DNA of 64,000 nucleotides from Saccharibacillus endophyticus. GTDB lineage: Bacteria > Bacillota > Bacilli > Paenibacillales > Paenibacillaceae. The stretch covers positions 1,119,595-1,183,594 of the forward strand of contig NZ_JAAZWE010000002.1 of the NCBI RefSeq assembly GCF_013185185.1, given 5' to 3'. A program made the position numbers and the translations under genes. This document shows positions 16,440 through 25,438 of the stretch, in pieces. The notes beneath the pieces were generated by a model. That model saw nothing but the letters and a program-made list of their open reading frames with translations. It ran no database searches and was not told where the DNA came from. Numbering within the stretch: position 1 is the first letter of the stretch; the number at the start of each line of letters is the position of its first letter.

Positions 16440-18041
16440 TCAAACCTCCTTCGAAGCCGGCTTGCCGTTGACCGTTCCGGAATCGGCACCGTTTTCCGGA
16501 CCGAATCCGGCCGAGCTTTGAATTTTCCGGATCGCGACCGTGCGGAAGACCATGCCGTCCTCGTCGCCGAATACCGATAAGCGATCCGCTTCGGGTTCCG
16601 GGAAGATCAGGTCGGTCATTGCGAGACGTCCGTCGCCTTCGAACGCTTCCACCGAAGAACGGTCGACGAAGATCCTTAGACGCGTATCGAATGCGACCGC
16701 TGCGTCTGCCTGACCGGATGCTTCTGAAGCTTCCGACTCCGGACGCGTCTTTTGCGCCGACGTCGCGAATGCGGCGGTCGAAGCGGAATGACGGTCCGCG
16801 AAATGCTCGTAAAAACCGCTCTCGCCCGCTTCGCTGCGGTCGATATACAGCTCGTCGGCATCGAACCCTACCGAGGTACCGCAGCGCTTTCCTTCGCGCA
16901 CACGGAATCCGAACGATCGTCCCGCCTGCGCTTGTACCTCCAATTCGAACGCATCCAGCCGCAGCGGCTTCAGCGCTTCGCGCAGCTCGCTCAACGATAC
17001 GTTTTCCGATTCCAATACCGGTACACGCGCCGCTTCGACTTCCCGGGCCGGACGCTGCATCAACGTTTCGACGCCGCATACCGTCTCCAGCGTCAATTCT
17101 CTCGGCAGCGTCATCGCGCCGCGCCAACCGTCGCTCGGCGTCGAATTCGCGTAGCGCCAATTGCTCATCCAGCCCACGTACAGCCGTCTGCCGTCTTCGG
17201 CCGGCATGTCCGACCAACTCACGCCTGCATAATTGTCGCGTCCGTGATCAAGCCAGCGGACTTCGCGCGACGCTTCATCCGGCATGAACGTCTCGCCGTC
17301 GAAATCGCCCGTGAAATACTGCGTCCTCGACCCTTCTTTGCCTGATCCGTTGTCGCCGATGCTGACCAGCAGCACCCAGCGGCTGTTCGACGGATCGCCG
17401 TCGACGGGCAGCTCGAACAAATCCGGGCATTCCCATACGCCGTCGTGCGAGCCGATCCCGTCGCCGAAGTCGCTGCCGAACGTCCAATTTTTCAAATCCG
17501 GCGACCGATAGAACGAAACGATTTGCCCGCAGGCGAGCACCATGATCCACTGCCGCGTTTTTTCGTGCCAAAACACCTTCGGGTCGCGGAAATCCGGCCA
17601 GCCTTCGCGTTTCAGCACGGGATTGCCTTCATATTTATTCCAAGTACGTCCTTTGTCCCGGCTGTAAGCCAGACTCTGCGTTTGCACGGTCGGCATTCCC
17701 GGACGCTCGAGATGATGGGTGAAAATCGCGACCAACCCCGGTCCGTCCGGGAAAAATCCTGTCGTATTGTTCGTATCCACTACCGCGCTGCCCGAAAAAA
17801 TCGTGCCGTGTTCGTCCGGTTCGATCGCGACCGGCAGCTCTTCCCAATCGATCAGATTGCGCGTCACCGCATGTCCCCAGTGCATGGGTCCCCATGTCGT
17901 GCCGAACGGATGATGTTGGAAAAACAAATGGTACTCCCCGTCGAAAAACACCATGCCGTTCGGATCGTTCATCCAGTGCTTTGCCGGCGAAAAGTGATAA
18001 ATGCCCCGATAATCGGGCGTTGTCGCTTGTATCGTCATCAT
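16440..18041 (-). CDS. Cytoplasmic GH32 beta-fructosidase
   Basis: 533 residues, no signal peptide. The propeller carries the complete triad: HWMNDPNGMVFF (nucleophile Asp), DFRDPKVFWHE, and VWECPDLFELP (acid/base Glu). The C-terminal beta sandwich contains LRIFVDRSSVEAFEGDGR. It should cut imported fructo-oligosaccharides or sucrose to fructose, which the adjacent fructokinase then phosphorylates. A linker rich in Ser/Glu/Ala in the sandwich domain (about 420-450) is unusual. It sits between the importer's binding protein and the kinase. There is no PTS gene nearby, so activity on unphosphorylated sugars is more likely than sucrose-6-phosphate hydrolysis. Confidence 0.9.
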   Translation of the reverse strand: MMTIQATTPDYRGIYHFSPAKHWMNDPNGMVFFDGEYHLFFQHHPFGTTWGPMHWGHAVTRNLIDWEELPVAIEPDEHGTIFSGSAVVDTNNTTGFFPDGPGLVAIFTHHLERPGMPTVQTQSLAYSRDKGRTWNKYEGNPVLKREGWPDFRDPKVFWHEKTRQWIMVLACGQIVSFYRSPDLKNWTFGSDFGDGIGSHDGVWECPDLFELPVDGDPSNSRWVLLVSIGDNGSGKEGSRTQYFTGDFDGETFMPDEASREVRWLDHGRDNYAGVSWSDMPAEDGRRLYVGWMSNWRYANSTPSDGWRGAMTLPRELTLETVCGVETLMQRPAREVEAARVPVLESENVSLSELREALKPLRLDAFELEVQAQAGRSFGFRVREGKRCGTSVGFDADELYIDRSEAGESGFYEHFADRHSASTAAFATSAQKTRPESEASEASGQADAAVAFDTRLRIFVDRSSVEAFEGDGRLAMTDLIFPEPEADRLSVFGDEDGMVFRTVAIRKIQSSAGFGPENGADSGTVNGKPASKEV

Positions 18042-18100
18042 TGATAAGCCTCCCGTGCTTTCTTGTCTTCGTATTTCACTGCGGGCTCGCCGCCGAATTT

Positions 18101-19702
18101 TTACGGCTGGGCGACGCTCCGGTCATAACCTTCCTGACGGATCTTGAGCCATTCCTGCAGTCCCAGACGATCCAACTCCTGCAGGTACTCGTTCCATTCG
18201 CTGTCGGCTTTGCCGTTCTGGTACCATTCCGTGCGTTTGCGCAGCATGTACGGGAACAGGTCGGCTTCGATCGTGGACAGCCGGTCCAGTTCGTCGATGC
18301 TGAAAAAGACGTTCGGATACGTGTTTTCGGCGGTCATATGCGGCACGAGCACTTTTTTCATCAGATCCATCCGCCATTTGGCGTCGTCCGGCATCGTCGT
18401 GTACGTGCCGAAATATTCGTCGAGGATCGCCAGCGGTCCGCCGATGCTCGTCTTTTGGCGCACTTCGACCGGAGCCGAGCCTTCGAGCGGCAAATGCTTG
18501 AGCATTTGCTTGCTTTCGTCGAATTCGAAAATGTTCTGCTGGCTCTCGTCGCCGTACGTGCCCCAGTTGTCCTGAACGGATTGAAGCGGATCGTAGAGCG
18601 CGTCTACCCATTTGGCCGTCGTTTCCAGCTGTTGGTTGGTACTGGTGACGACCATCGAACCCCGCATGAAGCCCATGCCGTTGTTGCGCGTCACGTTGAC
18701 TTCTCCTCCGGGTCCCGCGACCGGCGGCATCAGATCGTATTTGTCGTTCATGCCCGTAATGTTCGCTTTGTCCCAAGTGAAGTACAATCCGTAACGGTCG
18801 TCTTTGCCTTTGGCGACGTACGTATTCCAATCCTGCTGGAACGACTCGATGTCGATCAGTCCGTTGTCGTACAGGTCGTACACGTAATTGACCGCGTCTT
18901 TGTAGCCCGGTTCAGTGCCGGTGAAGATCACTTTGCCGTCATCGCTCACGACCAGGTGGTCCGGATTTTCGCCCAGGCCGAACGCCGCGAACAGGAACGT
19001 CAGGTTTTCGCCGCCCGGCTTGTCGATAAATGACAGCGGAATTTCGTCGGCTTCGCCGTTTCCGTTCGGGTCCTGCGTTTTGAACGCGATCAGCGTTTCT
19101 TTGAGTTCTTCCGTGGTCGTCGGCATCTCAAGTCCCAGCTTGTCCAGCCATTCGACGTTGATCCACGGCATATTGTCGACCGCTTGGATGCGTTCTTTGT
19201 CCGCTCCGAGTTCTTCGATCCACGGAAACGCGTAGATATGACCGTCCGGCGCCGTAATCATCGCCCGGTATTCGGGATTTTCGTCCAGCACCTTTTTGAG
19301 GTTCGGCATTTGCCCGTCGATCAATTCTTCCAACGGCACGATCGCTCCGTCTTTAGCCAGCTTCAGCAGATCGTAGTCGCTGTATTCCGCCGCGAAGACG
19401 GCATCCGGCAGATCGCCGCTGGCCATTGCCAGATTGCGTTTTTCCACGAATACGTCGCTCGTGTAGCTGGTCCAGTCGATATGCACGCCCGTTTTTTCTT
19501 CAAGACGCTTGACGATCAGCTTCTCGTTCGGGTCGGCAGGAGCAAGCGGCGAGCTGGAGGTCAGCAGGCGCAGGATCGGTTTGCCGTCGGCGGTCTGCTG
19601 CGGTTCGGACGATCCGCCTCCGCAGGCGGTGACCAGCAGCACGGTCGACAACGCGGATGCGGCGAGCGCTTTTTTCCAGTGGGGCAGGCGAAGCTTTTTC
19701 AT
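18101..19702 (-). CDS. Extracellular solute-binding lipoprotein of the fructan ABC importer
   Basis: 533 residues, family 1 solute-binding protein of the LplA/YtcQ kind. A lipoprotein signal ends in the lipobox LLVTAC-GGG, so it is tethered outside the membrane. It captures the oligosaccharide and delivers it to the two permeases encoded just upstream. The ATG at 19702 is chosen because GGAGG lies 9 bases upstream; a TTG at 19708 is too close to that site. No ATPase gene is present, as is usual for this class, which shares an MsmX-type ATPase encoded elsewhere. Fructan specificity is inferred from the GH32 and fructokinase neighbours. Confidence 0.9.
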   Translation of the reverse strand: MKKLRLPHWKKALAASALSTVLLVTACGGGSSEPQQTADGKPILRLLTSSSPLAPADPNEKLIVKRLEEKTGVHIDWTSYTSDVFVEKRNLAMASGDLPDAVFAAEYSDYDLLKLAKDGAIVPLEELIDGQMPNLKKVLDENPEYRAMITAPDGHIYAFPWIEELGADKERIQAVDNMPWINVEWLDKLGLEMPTTTEELKETLIAFKTQDPNGNGEADEIPLSFIDKPGGENLTFLFAAFGLGENPDHLVVSDDGKVIFTGTEPGYKDAVNYVYDLYDNGLIDIESFQQDWNTYVAKGKDDRYGLYFTWDKANITGMNDKYDLMPPVAGPGGEVNVTRNNGMGFMRGSMVVTSTNQQLETTAKWVDALYDPLQSVQDNWGTYGDESQQNIFEFDESKQMLKHLPLEGSAPVEVRQKTSIGGPLAILDEYFGTYTTMPDDAKWRMDLMKKVLVPHMTAENTYPNVFFSIDELDRLSTIEADLFPYMLRKRTEWYQNGKADSEWNEYLQELDRLGLQEWLKIRQEGYDRSVAQP

Positions 19703-19742
19703 AACCAAATTCCTCCTTCGGATGATGGATGCGCGAGCGGCC

Positions 19743-20624
19743 TTATTTCAGCGAGCCGACCATGACGCCTTTTTCGAAATACTTTTGGAAAAACGGATAC
19801 ATGATGATCAGCGGCAAGCTGGAGATGACGATCGACGAGTATTTGATCATTTCCGACAATCGTTTCAGTTCCGCCATCGCCTGCTGATCGCCGATCATGC
19901 CCGGCGCCGCCTGATTCTGGATCAAGATCGAACGCAGAACGAGTTGAAGCGGGAACAGTTTGGAATTTTCGAGATAGATCATGGCGTCGAAGTACGAATT
20001 CCACTGCCCGACGAACGCGTACAGCGCCAGCACGAACATGATGGGCTTGGACAGCGGAATGACGATGCGCATGAAGATTTTGAATTCGGACGCGCCGTCG
20101 ACGTTCGCGGCTTCTTTGAGTTCTTTGGGAATGCTTTTGAAAAAAGTTCGGGCCAAAATGATGTTCCATACGTTCACGGCGCCCGGAATGATCAACGCCC
20201 ACGGCGTATCAAGCATGCCGAGCTGGCGGATCAACAGGTAAGTCGGAATCAAGCCGCCGCCGAAAAACATCGTGATGAGGAACAGCGTCATGACCAGCTT
20301 GCGTCCTGCCAGCGTATCGTCGGCGAGCGCGTAGCCCGCGCAGATCGATACCAGCACCGTGAACACCGTGAACGCCCCGGCATACAGCAGCGAGTTGAAA
20401 AATCCGCGGATCATGGCGTCGTTGCTCAATATTTTCCGATATCCCTCCAGGCTCCAGTCGGACGGATTAAGCGACAACCCCCGGTTGAGCAGCACGGTCG
20501 GGTCCATGAACGACGCGACGATGATATACACGAACGGAACGACCACGACCAGTACGGCCAGCGTCAGGAACAATCCGTTCAGCACCAGCAGGAAGCGGTC
20601 GAACGGCGTATTTTTGACAGTCAT
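19743..20624 (-). CDS. Carbohydrate ABC permease (LplC/YtcP type)
   Basis: 293 residues with six predicted membrane helices. The BPD-transport EAA loop near the cytoplasmic face reads KELKEAANVDGASEFKIFMRIVIPLSKP. This subunit pairs with the permease at 20649-21611. It ends with the FFQKYFEKGVMVGSLK tail typical of YtcP/LplC proteins. The ribosome site is AAAGGAG. It lies 24 bases behind the first permease and 40 bases before the binding protein, in one operon. Confidence 0.92.
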   Translation of the reverse strand: MTVKNTPFDRFLLVLNGLFLTLAVLVVVVPFVYIIVASFMDPTVLLNRGLSLNPSDWSLEGYRKILSNDAMIRGFFNSLLYAGAFTVFTVLVSICAGYALADDTLAGRKLVMTLFLITMFFGGGLIPTYLLIRQLGMLDTPWALIIPGAVNVWNIILARTFFKSIPKELKEAANVDGASEFKIFMRIVIPLSKPIMFVLALYAFVGQWNSYFDAMIYLENSKLFPLQLVLRSILIQNQAAPGMIGDQQAMAELKRLSEMIKYSSIVISSLPLIIMYPFFQKYFEKGVMVGSLK

Positions 20625-20648
20625 CGGATGTTCTCCTTTCCGCTTCTT

Positions 20649-21611
20649 TTAATAAAGTCCCTGATTGTCGTTGAGCTTTTTGACCACGAAATTCACGGTA
20701 AGCAGCAGGATGACGTTGATGACCGAATTGAACAGTCCCACCGCCGCCGAGTACGAATAATCGCCCGATTGCAAACCGACTTTGTAGACGTAGGTGGCGA
20801 TGATTTCCGAAGACGGAAGGTTCATCGACGTTTGCAGCAGATACGCTTTTTCGAAGCCGATCGACATGATGCCTCCCGCCGCCAGGATGAACACGATCGC
20901 CATGATCGGCTTGATCGTCGGCAGGTCGATATGCCAGATCCGCCGCATCAGGCTCGCCCCGTCGAGGCTGGCCGCGTTATGCAGCTCGGGATCGACGCCC
21001 GCCAGCGCCGCCACGTAGATGATCGAAGCCCAGCCTGCCGTCGCCCAGATATCCGACAGGATGTACACCCAGCGGAAGTAAGCGGGATCGGTCATGAACA
21101 TGAGCGGCTGGCCGAAGATCCAAGTCGCGATGGCGTTGATCGGTCCGGTCGGCGACAGGAAGATGAACAGCATCCCCGCAATGACGACGACCGATACGAA
21201 GTTGGGCGCGTACAGAAACAGTTGGATGTTCTTTTTCGCTCCGGCTTTGCGTACCTGATTGAGCATCAGCGCGAGCAGGATCGGGATCGGGAACCCGAAC
21301 AGCAGCCCGTAAAAGCTCAATTTGAGCGTGTTCATGAAAATGACTTCGAAGTTGGGCGAGAGCAGGAATTTTTCGAAATACTTGAATCCCGCCCATTCGC
21401 TGTTCAGGATGCCCCGGATCGGGCTGAACTCCTTGAACGCGATCACCGCCCCGTACATCGGGACGTACTTGAAAATCAGGGTCAATAAAAGCGCCGGCAT
21501 CAGCAGCAGATACAAAAAACCGTTCTTTTTGAATGTTCCCCGTCCGCGGCTTGCCTTTTGTTTTTGTTTGATCAGCGGGCCGCTTTTCCCGGTTTGTGCC
21601 GAATTTTGCAT
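20649..21611 (-). CDS. Carbohydrate ABC permease (LplB/YteP type)
   Basis: 320 residues with a basic cytoplasmic N-terminus and six predicted membrane helices. It has the LplB-type opening YLLLMPALLLTLIFKYVPMYG and the EAA loop DPELHNAASLDGASLMRRIWHIDLPTIKP. It is the first gene of the minus-strand fructan operon, downstream of the promoter at 21750-21779 and divergent from the LacI-type regulator. An antisense frame of about 660 codons overlies this gene and its neighbour but has no family resemblance and is not a gene. Confidence 0.92.
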   Translation of the reverse strand: MQNSAQTGKSGPLIKQKQKASRGRGTFKKNGFLYLLLMPALLLTLIFKYVPMYGAVIAFKEFSPIRGILNSEWAGFKYFEKFLLSPNFEVIFMNTLKLSFYGLLFGFPIPILLALMLNQVRKAGAKKNIQLFLYAPNFVSVVVIAGMLFIFLSPTGPINAIATWIFGQPLMFMTDPAYFRWVYILSDIWATAGWASIIYVAALAGVDPELHNAASLDGASLMRRIWHIDLPTIKPIMAIVFILAAGGIMSIGFEKAYLLQTSMNLPSSEIIATYVYKVGLQSGDYSYSAAVGLFNSVINVILLLTVNFVVKKLNDNQGLY

Positions 21612-21749
21612 TCCCCTTCCTCCATTTCCTGCTAAGGTGCATACGCGAAACTTTCGAAGTTCATCTTCGGCGCCGCGTATAGGCCCGATTAATTTGTCGG
21701 CGGAATCAGTAAGGGCTTACATTTCACATTTGACCTATTCCGCGTTTAC

Positions 21750-21779
21750 AATTTACCAGAATAAATATTCATATGTCAA
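21750..21779 (-). promoter_or_regulatory. Predicted sigma-A promoter of the fructan operon
   Basis: On the minus strand TTGACA (21774-21779) and TAAATT (21750-21755) are 18 bases apart, about 140 bases before the permease start. The 19 bp palindrome at 21787-21805 lies immediately upstream of the -35. Confidence 0.6.
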
Positions 21780-21786
21780 TTAATTT

Positions 21787-21856
21787 TGTAAAAATAATTT
21801 TTACATTTGTTTATCCAGACGCATATAAAGACTTTTGATCGGCTTTACAAATGTAA
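21787..21856. promoter_or_regulatory. Candidate operators for the LacI-type fructan regulator
   Basis: A perfect 19 bp palindrome TGTAAAAATAATTTTTACA (21787-21805) is followed by TTACAAATGTAA (21845-21856). Both use TGTAA/TTACA half sites. They lie between the divergent regulator and transporter genes and are the best operator candidates. A weaker ATACG/CGTAT palindrome lies at 21900-21914. Confidence 0.55.
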
Positions 21857-21941
21857 CAATCAGATTGCTATTCAACACTTTTTACGATACATTTGACTAA
21901 TACGTTAAGCGTATCGAATCTAGCGTTCGACGCGGTAAAAC

Positions 21942-21962
21942 CTTCATAAAGCGTGAAGGTTT
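21942..21962 (+). other. Hairpin in the regulator leader
   Basis: AACCTTCA and TGAAGGTT arms with a 7-base loop, about 95 bases before the LacI-type start. There is no T-run, so it is not a terminator. It may be a secondary operator or an RNA structure. Confidence 0.4.
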
Positions 21963-22055
21963 CGATTCGTTCCTGAAAGGCAAGCCTTGTCTTCGCGCCG
22001 TTTTCCGGCCGAAATCCCCGTATTCAATCGAACCGATAAAGGTGGAAAACATCCC

Positions 22056-23111
22056 ATGGCCAAAGAGAAAGTCACGATTCAACATATCGCCGACGCGCTG
22101 GGCATCTCCCGCAATACGGCGTCCAAAGCGTTGAACGATACCGGGGGCATTCCTGAAGAAACCCGTGCCCGCGTGATCAAAAAGGCGATCGAGCTGAAAT
22201 ACAAACAATTCGCCTATATGGAAACCGACGGCCTGCTTCCCAAAAAGACGGGCAATATCGCGCTGCTGACCACCAATATGCCCAATACGTCGCATTTCGG
22301 CTCTCCGGTCATCAGCGGACTCGAACAGAAGATCAGCATGGAAGGCTATAACCTCTCGATCCATATCGTGCGCGACGACGAGCGCGGCGAACGGGCGCTT
22401 CCCGTCAACTTCGATGCCGCCGGCGTAGACGGCATCGTCTGCATCGAACTGTTCGACCCGGCGTACAGCCGATTGTTGACGGAGCTCGATATTCCCGTAA
22501 TTTTTATAGACTGCGCGGCCGACGCGTTCTATCCGGATTTCGGCGCCGACGTTTTATTGATGGAAAACGAGCACAGCACTTACGCCCTGACGCGCGAGCT
22601 GCTTGCCGACGGCTTGACCGAAATCGGATTCGCCGGCGACTATAACCATTGCAAAAGCTTCCGCGAACGTTGGATCGGCTACGGCCGAGCTTTGGCCGAT
22701 GCCGGCCTGGACATTCCGCGCGAACAGTCGATCCTGGAGGAAGACCGCTTTTTCCTGTTCGAGACCGATTGGATGGAACGCAAACTCGAAACGATCGGGC
22801 GGCTGCCGCAGGCTTTCGTATGCGCCAACGATTTTATCGCCGTGCGCCTGATGAAAGCGCTCAAAAAAATCGGCGCGTCCGTCCCCGGCGACGTGCGCGT
22901 CTGCGGCTTCGACGATTCGTCCGAGTCGCGGATCGTGGACCCGCATCTGACGACGGTGCATATTTACAGCAGCGATATGGGCGTCAAAGCCGGCGAAATG
23001 CTTCTGTCGCGCATCCGCAATCCAAGGCAGCCGCATCAGGTCGCGCACGTGTACACGAAGCCGATTTCCCGGGCATCGACGCAGGGTGAACGGATCGGCA
23101 ATCAGGTTTGA
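22056..23111 (+). CDS. LacI-family transcriptional regulator of the fructan locus
   Basis: 351 residues. The N-terminal LacI helix-turn-helix is VTIQHIADALGISRNTASKALN, followed by the hinge region and a periplasmic-binding-like effector domain (about 65-345) ending with the usual DDSSESRIVDPHLTTV dimer/effector segment. The ATG at 22056 has AAAGGTGG upstream; an earlier in-frame ATG at 21987 lies in the leader. It is divergent from the transporter-GH32-kinase operon and most likely represses it until fructan fragments appear. Unlike most LacI proteins, a translation-factor-like gene follows 50 bases downstream on the same strand. Confidence 0.92.
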   Translation: MAKEKVTIQHIADALGISRNTASKALNDTGGIPEETRARVIKKAIELKYKQFAYMETDGLLPKKTGNIALLTTNMPNTSHFGSPVISGLEQKISMEGYNLSIHIVRDDERGERALPVNFDAAGVDGIVCIELFDPAYSRLLTELDIPVIFIDCAADAFYPDFGADVLLMENEHSTYALTRELLADGLTEIGFAGDYNHCKSFRERWIGYGRALADAGLDIPREQSILEEDRFFLFETDWMERKLETIGRLPQAFVCANDFIAVRLMKALKKIGASVPGDVRVCGFDDSSESRIVDPHLTTVHIYSSDMGVKAGEMLLSRIRNPRQPHQVAHVYTKPISRASTQGERIGNQV

Positions 23112-23161
23112 CAAGAATTCGGATGTAATGAAAACTGTGAACAGAAACGGAGCGAATATTC

Positions 23162-23635
23162 ATGATCAAAAACGAAAAAATCAAAGCCGCCGAAGTCGAC
23201 GTGACCGGAGTGAACGGCGAGGCGCTCGGCGTCATGCCGACAAGCGAAGCGCTTAAGCTGGCAAAGGAGCTGGGCGTGGATCTCGTCTGCACCTCCCTCT
23301 ACTCCAGTCCTCCGCCGTGCACGCTGATCTCTTCCGGCAAAGCGAAAGAAGCGAAGCAGCAGGAGAAAAAAGCGGCGCGTCCGGCCAAGATCAAAGAAAT
23401 CCGGCTGACGGCAAGTATCGAAGAACATGATTACGACACGAAAAAGAACCAGGCGCAGCGCATTCTCGAAAGCGGCGATTCCGTTCAGTTCGTGGTCAAG
23501 ATATCCGGCAAAGAAGGCGCGAAAGGCAAAGAACTGCTCGAGGAGTTGCTGCGGGATTTGAAAGAAGTCGGCACGAAAAAAACGGGGATTCAAGTCAGCG
23601 GAAAGCAGGTTAACGTGCAGGTCGATCCGCTATGA
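23162..23635 (+). CDS. IF-3-like protein (second, diverged copy of translation initiation factor IF-3)
   Basis: 157 residues with both IF-3 domains. The N-terminal one (about 1-65) has NEKIKAAEVDVTGVNGEALGV; the C-terminal one (about 78-157) has KIKEIRLTASIEEHDYDTKKNQA. It differs from housekeeping IF-3: the conserved DYGKF becomes SSGKA, the ribosome-contacting RGRE region becomes ISGKEGAKG, it starts at ATG rather than the usual ATT/ATC, and rpmI and rplT do not follow. It is therefore probably a paralogue acting at or near the ribosome, not infC. The role is unknown. It is followed by a flavin-fold protein and an acetyltransferase fusion, possibly in one transcript. Confidence 0.8.
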   Translation: MIKNEKIKAAEVDVTGVNGEALGVMPTSEALKLAKELGVDLVCTSLYSSPPPCTLISSGKAKEAKQQEKKAARPAKIKEIRLTASIEEHDYDTKKNQAQRILESGDSVQFVVKISGKEGAKGKELLEELLRDLKEVGTKKTGIQVSGKQVNVQVDPL

Positions 23636-23668
23636 GCACAGCCTGACGGAAACGAAGGAGTGATGACA

Positions 23669-24139
23669 ATGAATGCTGATCAACATCCGGTTCTCGACGA
23701 TACGCTGTACGCACTGCTTGACGGCACGCGCCTGCACGAAAAAACGCAGATCGCCATGACGCTGCATACGGTCGATGAGGCAGGCTACCCGCATCAGGCG
23801 ATGGTCAGCGCGGGCGAAGTGATCGCGGAATCCCGCGGCACGCTGCGTATCTCGCTATGGCTCGGCACGAATACGACAAGCAATCTGCTGCGCGACGGCA
23901 AAGCGCTGCTCGGCGTCGTGCACGGCGGCATCTCGCATACCGTTCGCCTGCAAGCCCAGTCGCTGCCGGAACTGGACGACGTTCGGCATCCTCGCGCGCG
24001 ATTCGCGGCGAAGGTGCTGGATATTCGCGCCGACCTCGCCAAATACGCCACATTGACGAGCGGCATCACTATTGAACTGAACGACCCGCAGGCGGTAGTC
24101 GCCAGATGGGAAGAAACATTGGAGGAATTGAAACGATGA
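23669..24139 (+). CDS. Pyridoxamine 5'-phosphate oxidase-like split-barrel protein
   Basis: 156 residues resembling the FMN-binding split-barrel family (PNPOx-like). It opens with a short helix, then beta strands IAMTLHTVDEAGYPHQAMVS and LRISLWLGTNTTSNLL, followed by KALLGVVHGGISHTVRLQAQ. No catalytic assignment is possible from sequence alone. Members range from flavin reductases to heme-utilisation proteins. The ATG at 23669 has AAGGAG 8 bases upstream. Its stop overlaps the next gene's start (ATGA), indicating translational coupling to the acetyltransferase fusion. Confidence 0.65.
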   Translation: MNADQHPVLDDTLYALLDGTRLHEKTQIAMTLHTVDEAGYPHQAMVSAGEVIAESRGTLRISLWLGTNTTSNLLRDGKALLGVVHGGISHTVRLQAQSLPELDDVRHPRARFAAKVLDIRADLAKYATLTSGITIELNDPQAVVARWEETLEELKR

Positions 24140-25356
24140 CATCACTCGAAAACGAGCATCTTTCGAACGATACGGCCGCGTCGACGAACGTTCGTTCAGC
24201 GAATCCCGAAGATTCCCTAAGCCCCGTATTCGACTGGAAGGAATTCCCTAGCTTGGACACGCCTCGCCTGATCCTGCGCAAAGCGGTACCGAGCGATCGG
24301 ACCGGATTATTCGCCTTGTATGCGGACGAAGAAGTGATGCGTTACATGCCGCTCGATCCGTTCGAATCGGTAGAGGAAGCGGATGACGAAATGAGTTGGC
24401 ACGCCCGTATTTTCCGCGAGCAAACCGGTATCCGTTGGATGATCGAGGAACGCGCGACCGGCGCTTTCGTCGGTACATGCGGTTTTCTCGGCATCGAACG
24501 GCAGCATAGCCGGATGGAGATCGGTTACGATCTGGCACGTCAGCATTGGGGCAAAGGCCTGATGCCCGAAGCCGTGCGCGCCGCGCTGGATTTCGGCTTC
24601 GGCCCGCTCGCGGCGAACAAGATCGAAGCCCGCGTCGACCCGGATAATGCCGCCTCGATCCGCTTGATGGACAAGCTCGGTTTCGTTCGGGAAGGACTGC
24701 TGCGCCAGCATGAATTCGAGAAAGGGCGTTACGTGGATCTGGCGGCATACGCCTTGCTCAAAAGCGATTTCGATTCGCTGCCGCGTCCGTCAGGAGCTTT
24801 GACGGCACCGGCTTATGAAGTGCAGCTCGTCGAATCCCGCAGCGAATGGCCGAATCGCTTTCTGAAGGAAAAGGCCCGGATCGAACAAGCTTTGTCGGGA
24901 TTCGCTCCTCTGCTCGGACTCGAACATATCGGCAGCACGGCCGTTCCCGGTCTGCCGGCCAAACCGATTCTCGATATCGCCGCAGGCATCGATCGACTGG
25001 AAGGCTGCGACGATTGGATTGCTCCGCTTGCCGCGATCGGGTACGAATACATTCCCAAGAACGAAGTTCCGAATCGGCATTTTTTCCGACGGGGCGAATG
25101 GCGCAAAGGCACGCATCATCTGCACGTTTATGAATGGAACGGCGAAGCTTGGCTTGCCCATTTGCGCTTCCGCGATTATTTGCGCGCTCATCCGGAAGCC
25201 CGCGATCGATATGCGACATTGAAACGGGAGCTGGCTGCGCTTCATCCGGACGATCGGGCTGCGTATACCCGCCTCAAATCGCCTTTCATCCAAACGATGA
25301 TGCAGGAAGCGATATTATGGGAAGCTCGAACCGATAGAATAAACGAAACAGAATGA
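24136..25356 (+). CDS. GNAT N-acetyltransferase fused to a GrpB (UPF0157) domain
   Basis: 406 residues in two parts. Residues about 38-212 are a RimJ/RimL-type GNAT domain (DTPRLILRKAVPSD, then the acetyl-CoA loop near YDLARQHWGKGLMPEAV, and NAASIRLMDKLGF). Residues about 220-395 are a GrpB/UPF0157 domain of the nucleotidyltransferase fold (GLEHIGSTAVPGLPAKPILD). Each half usually stands alone, and they are continuous here with no internal stop. Another GNAT and GrpB pairing could acetylate and nucleotidylate a common small molecule, but no substrate is visible. GGAGG lies 10 bases before the ATG at 24136, inside the end of the previous gene. Confidence 0.88.
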   Translation: MTSLENEHLSNDTAASTNVRSANPEDSLSPVFDWKEFPSLDTPRLILRKAVPSDRTGLFALYADEEVMRYMPLDPFESVEEADDEMSWHARIFREQTGIRWMIEERATGAFVGTCGFLGIERQHSRMEIGYDLARQHWGKGLMPEAVRAALDFGFGPLAANKIEARVDPDNAASIRLMDKLGFVREGLLRQHEFEKGRYVDLAAYALLKSDFDSLPRPSGALTAPAYEVQLVESRSEWPNRFLKEKARIEQALSGFAPLLGLEHIGSTAVPGLPAKPILDIAAGIDRLEGCDDWIAPLAAIGYEYIPKNEVPNRHFFRRGEWRKGTHHLHVYEWNGEAWLAHLRFRDYLRAHPEARDRYATLKRELAALHPDDRAAYTRLKSPFIQTMMQEAILWEARTDRINETE

Positions 25357-25367
25357 CCTATCGTCAA

Positions 25368-25413
25368 AAAGCCGGACCTCTCGCGTAAACGAGAGTGCCC
25401 GGCTTTCTTTTTC
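25368..25413 (+). terminator. Terminator after the GNAT-GrpB gene
   Basis: AAAGCCGG...CTCTCG with CGAGAG...CCGGCTTT arms, followed by a T-rich tail (CTTTTTC). Confidence 0.85.
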
Positions 25414-25438
25414 TTCTACCCTTCTAACCCGCTGCTCC

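Noticed and set aside
15451-17217. Minus-strand open frame of about 590 codons overlapping the fructokinase and GH32
   Set aside because: It is in a different frame from two recognisable enzymes and its product is almost entirely Arg/Gly/Ala.
19509-21488. Plus-strand open frame of about 660 codons
   Set aside because: It lies opposite the two fructan permeases. Its product is rich in Arg, Asp, Gln and His with no domain, as expected from the complement of high-GC codons. The permeases match their family along their whole length.
23162-23635. Housekeeping infC
   Set aside because: rpmI and rplT do not follow, the start codon is ATG, and conserved ribosome-contact residues are altered.
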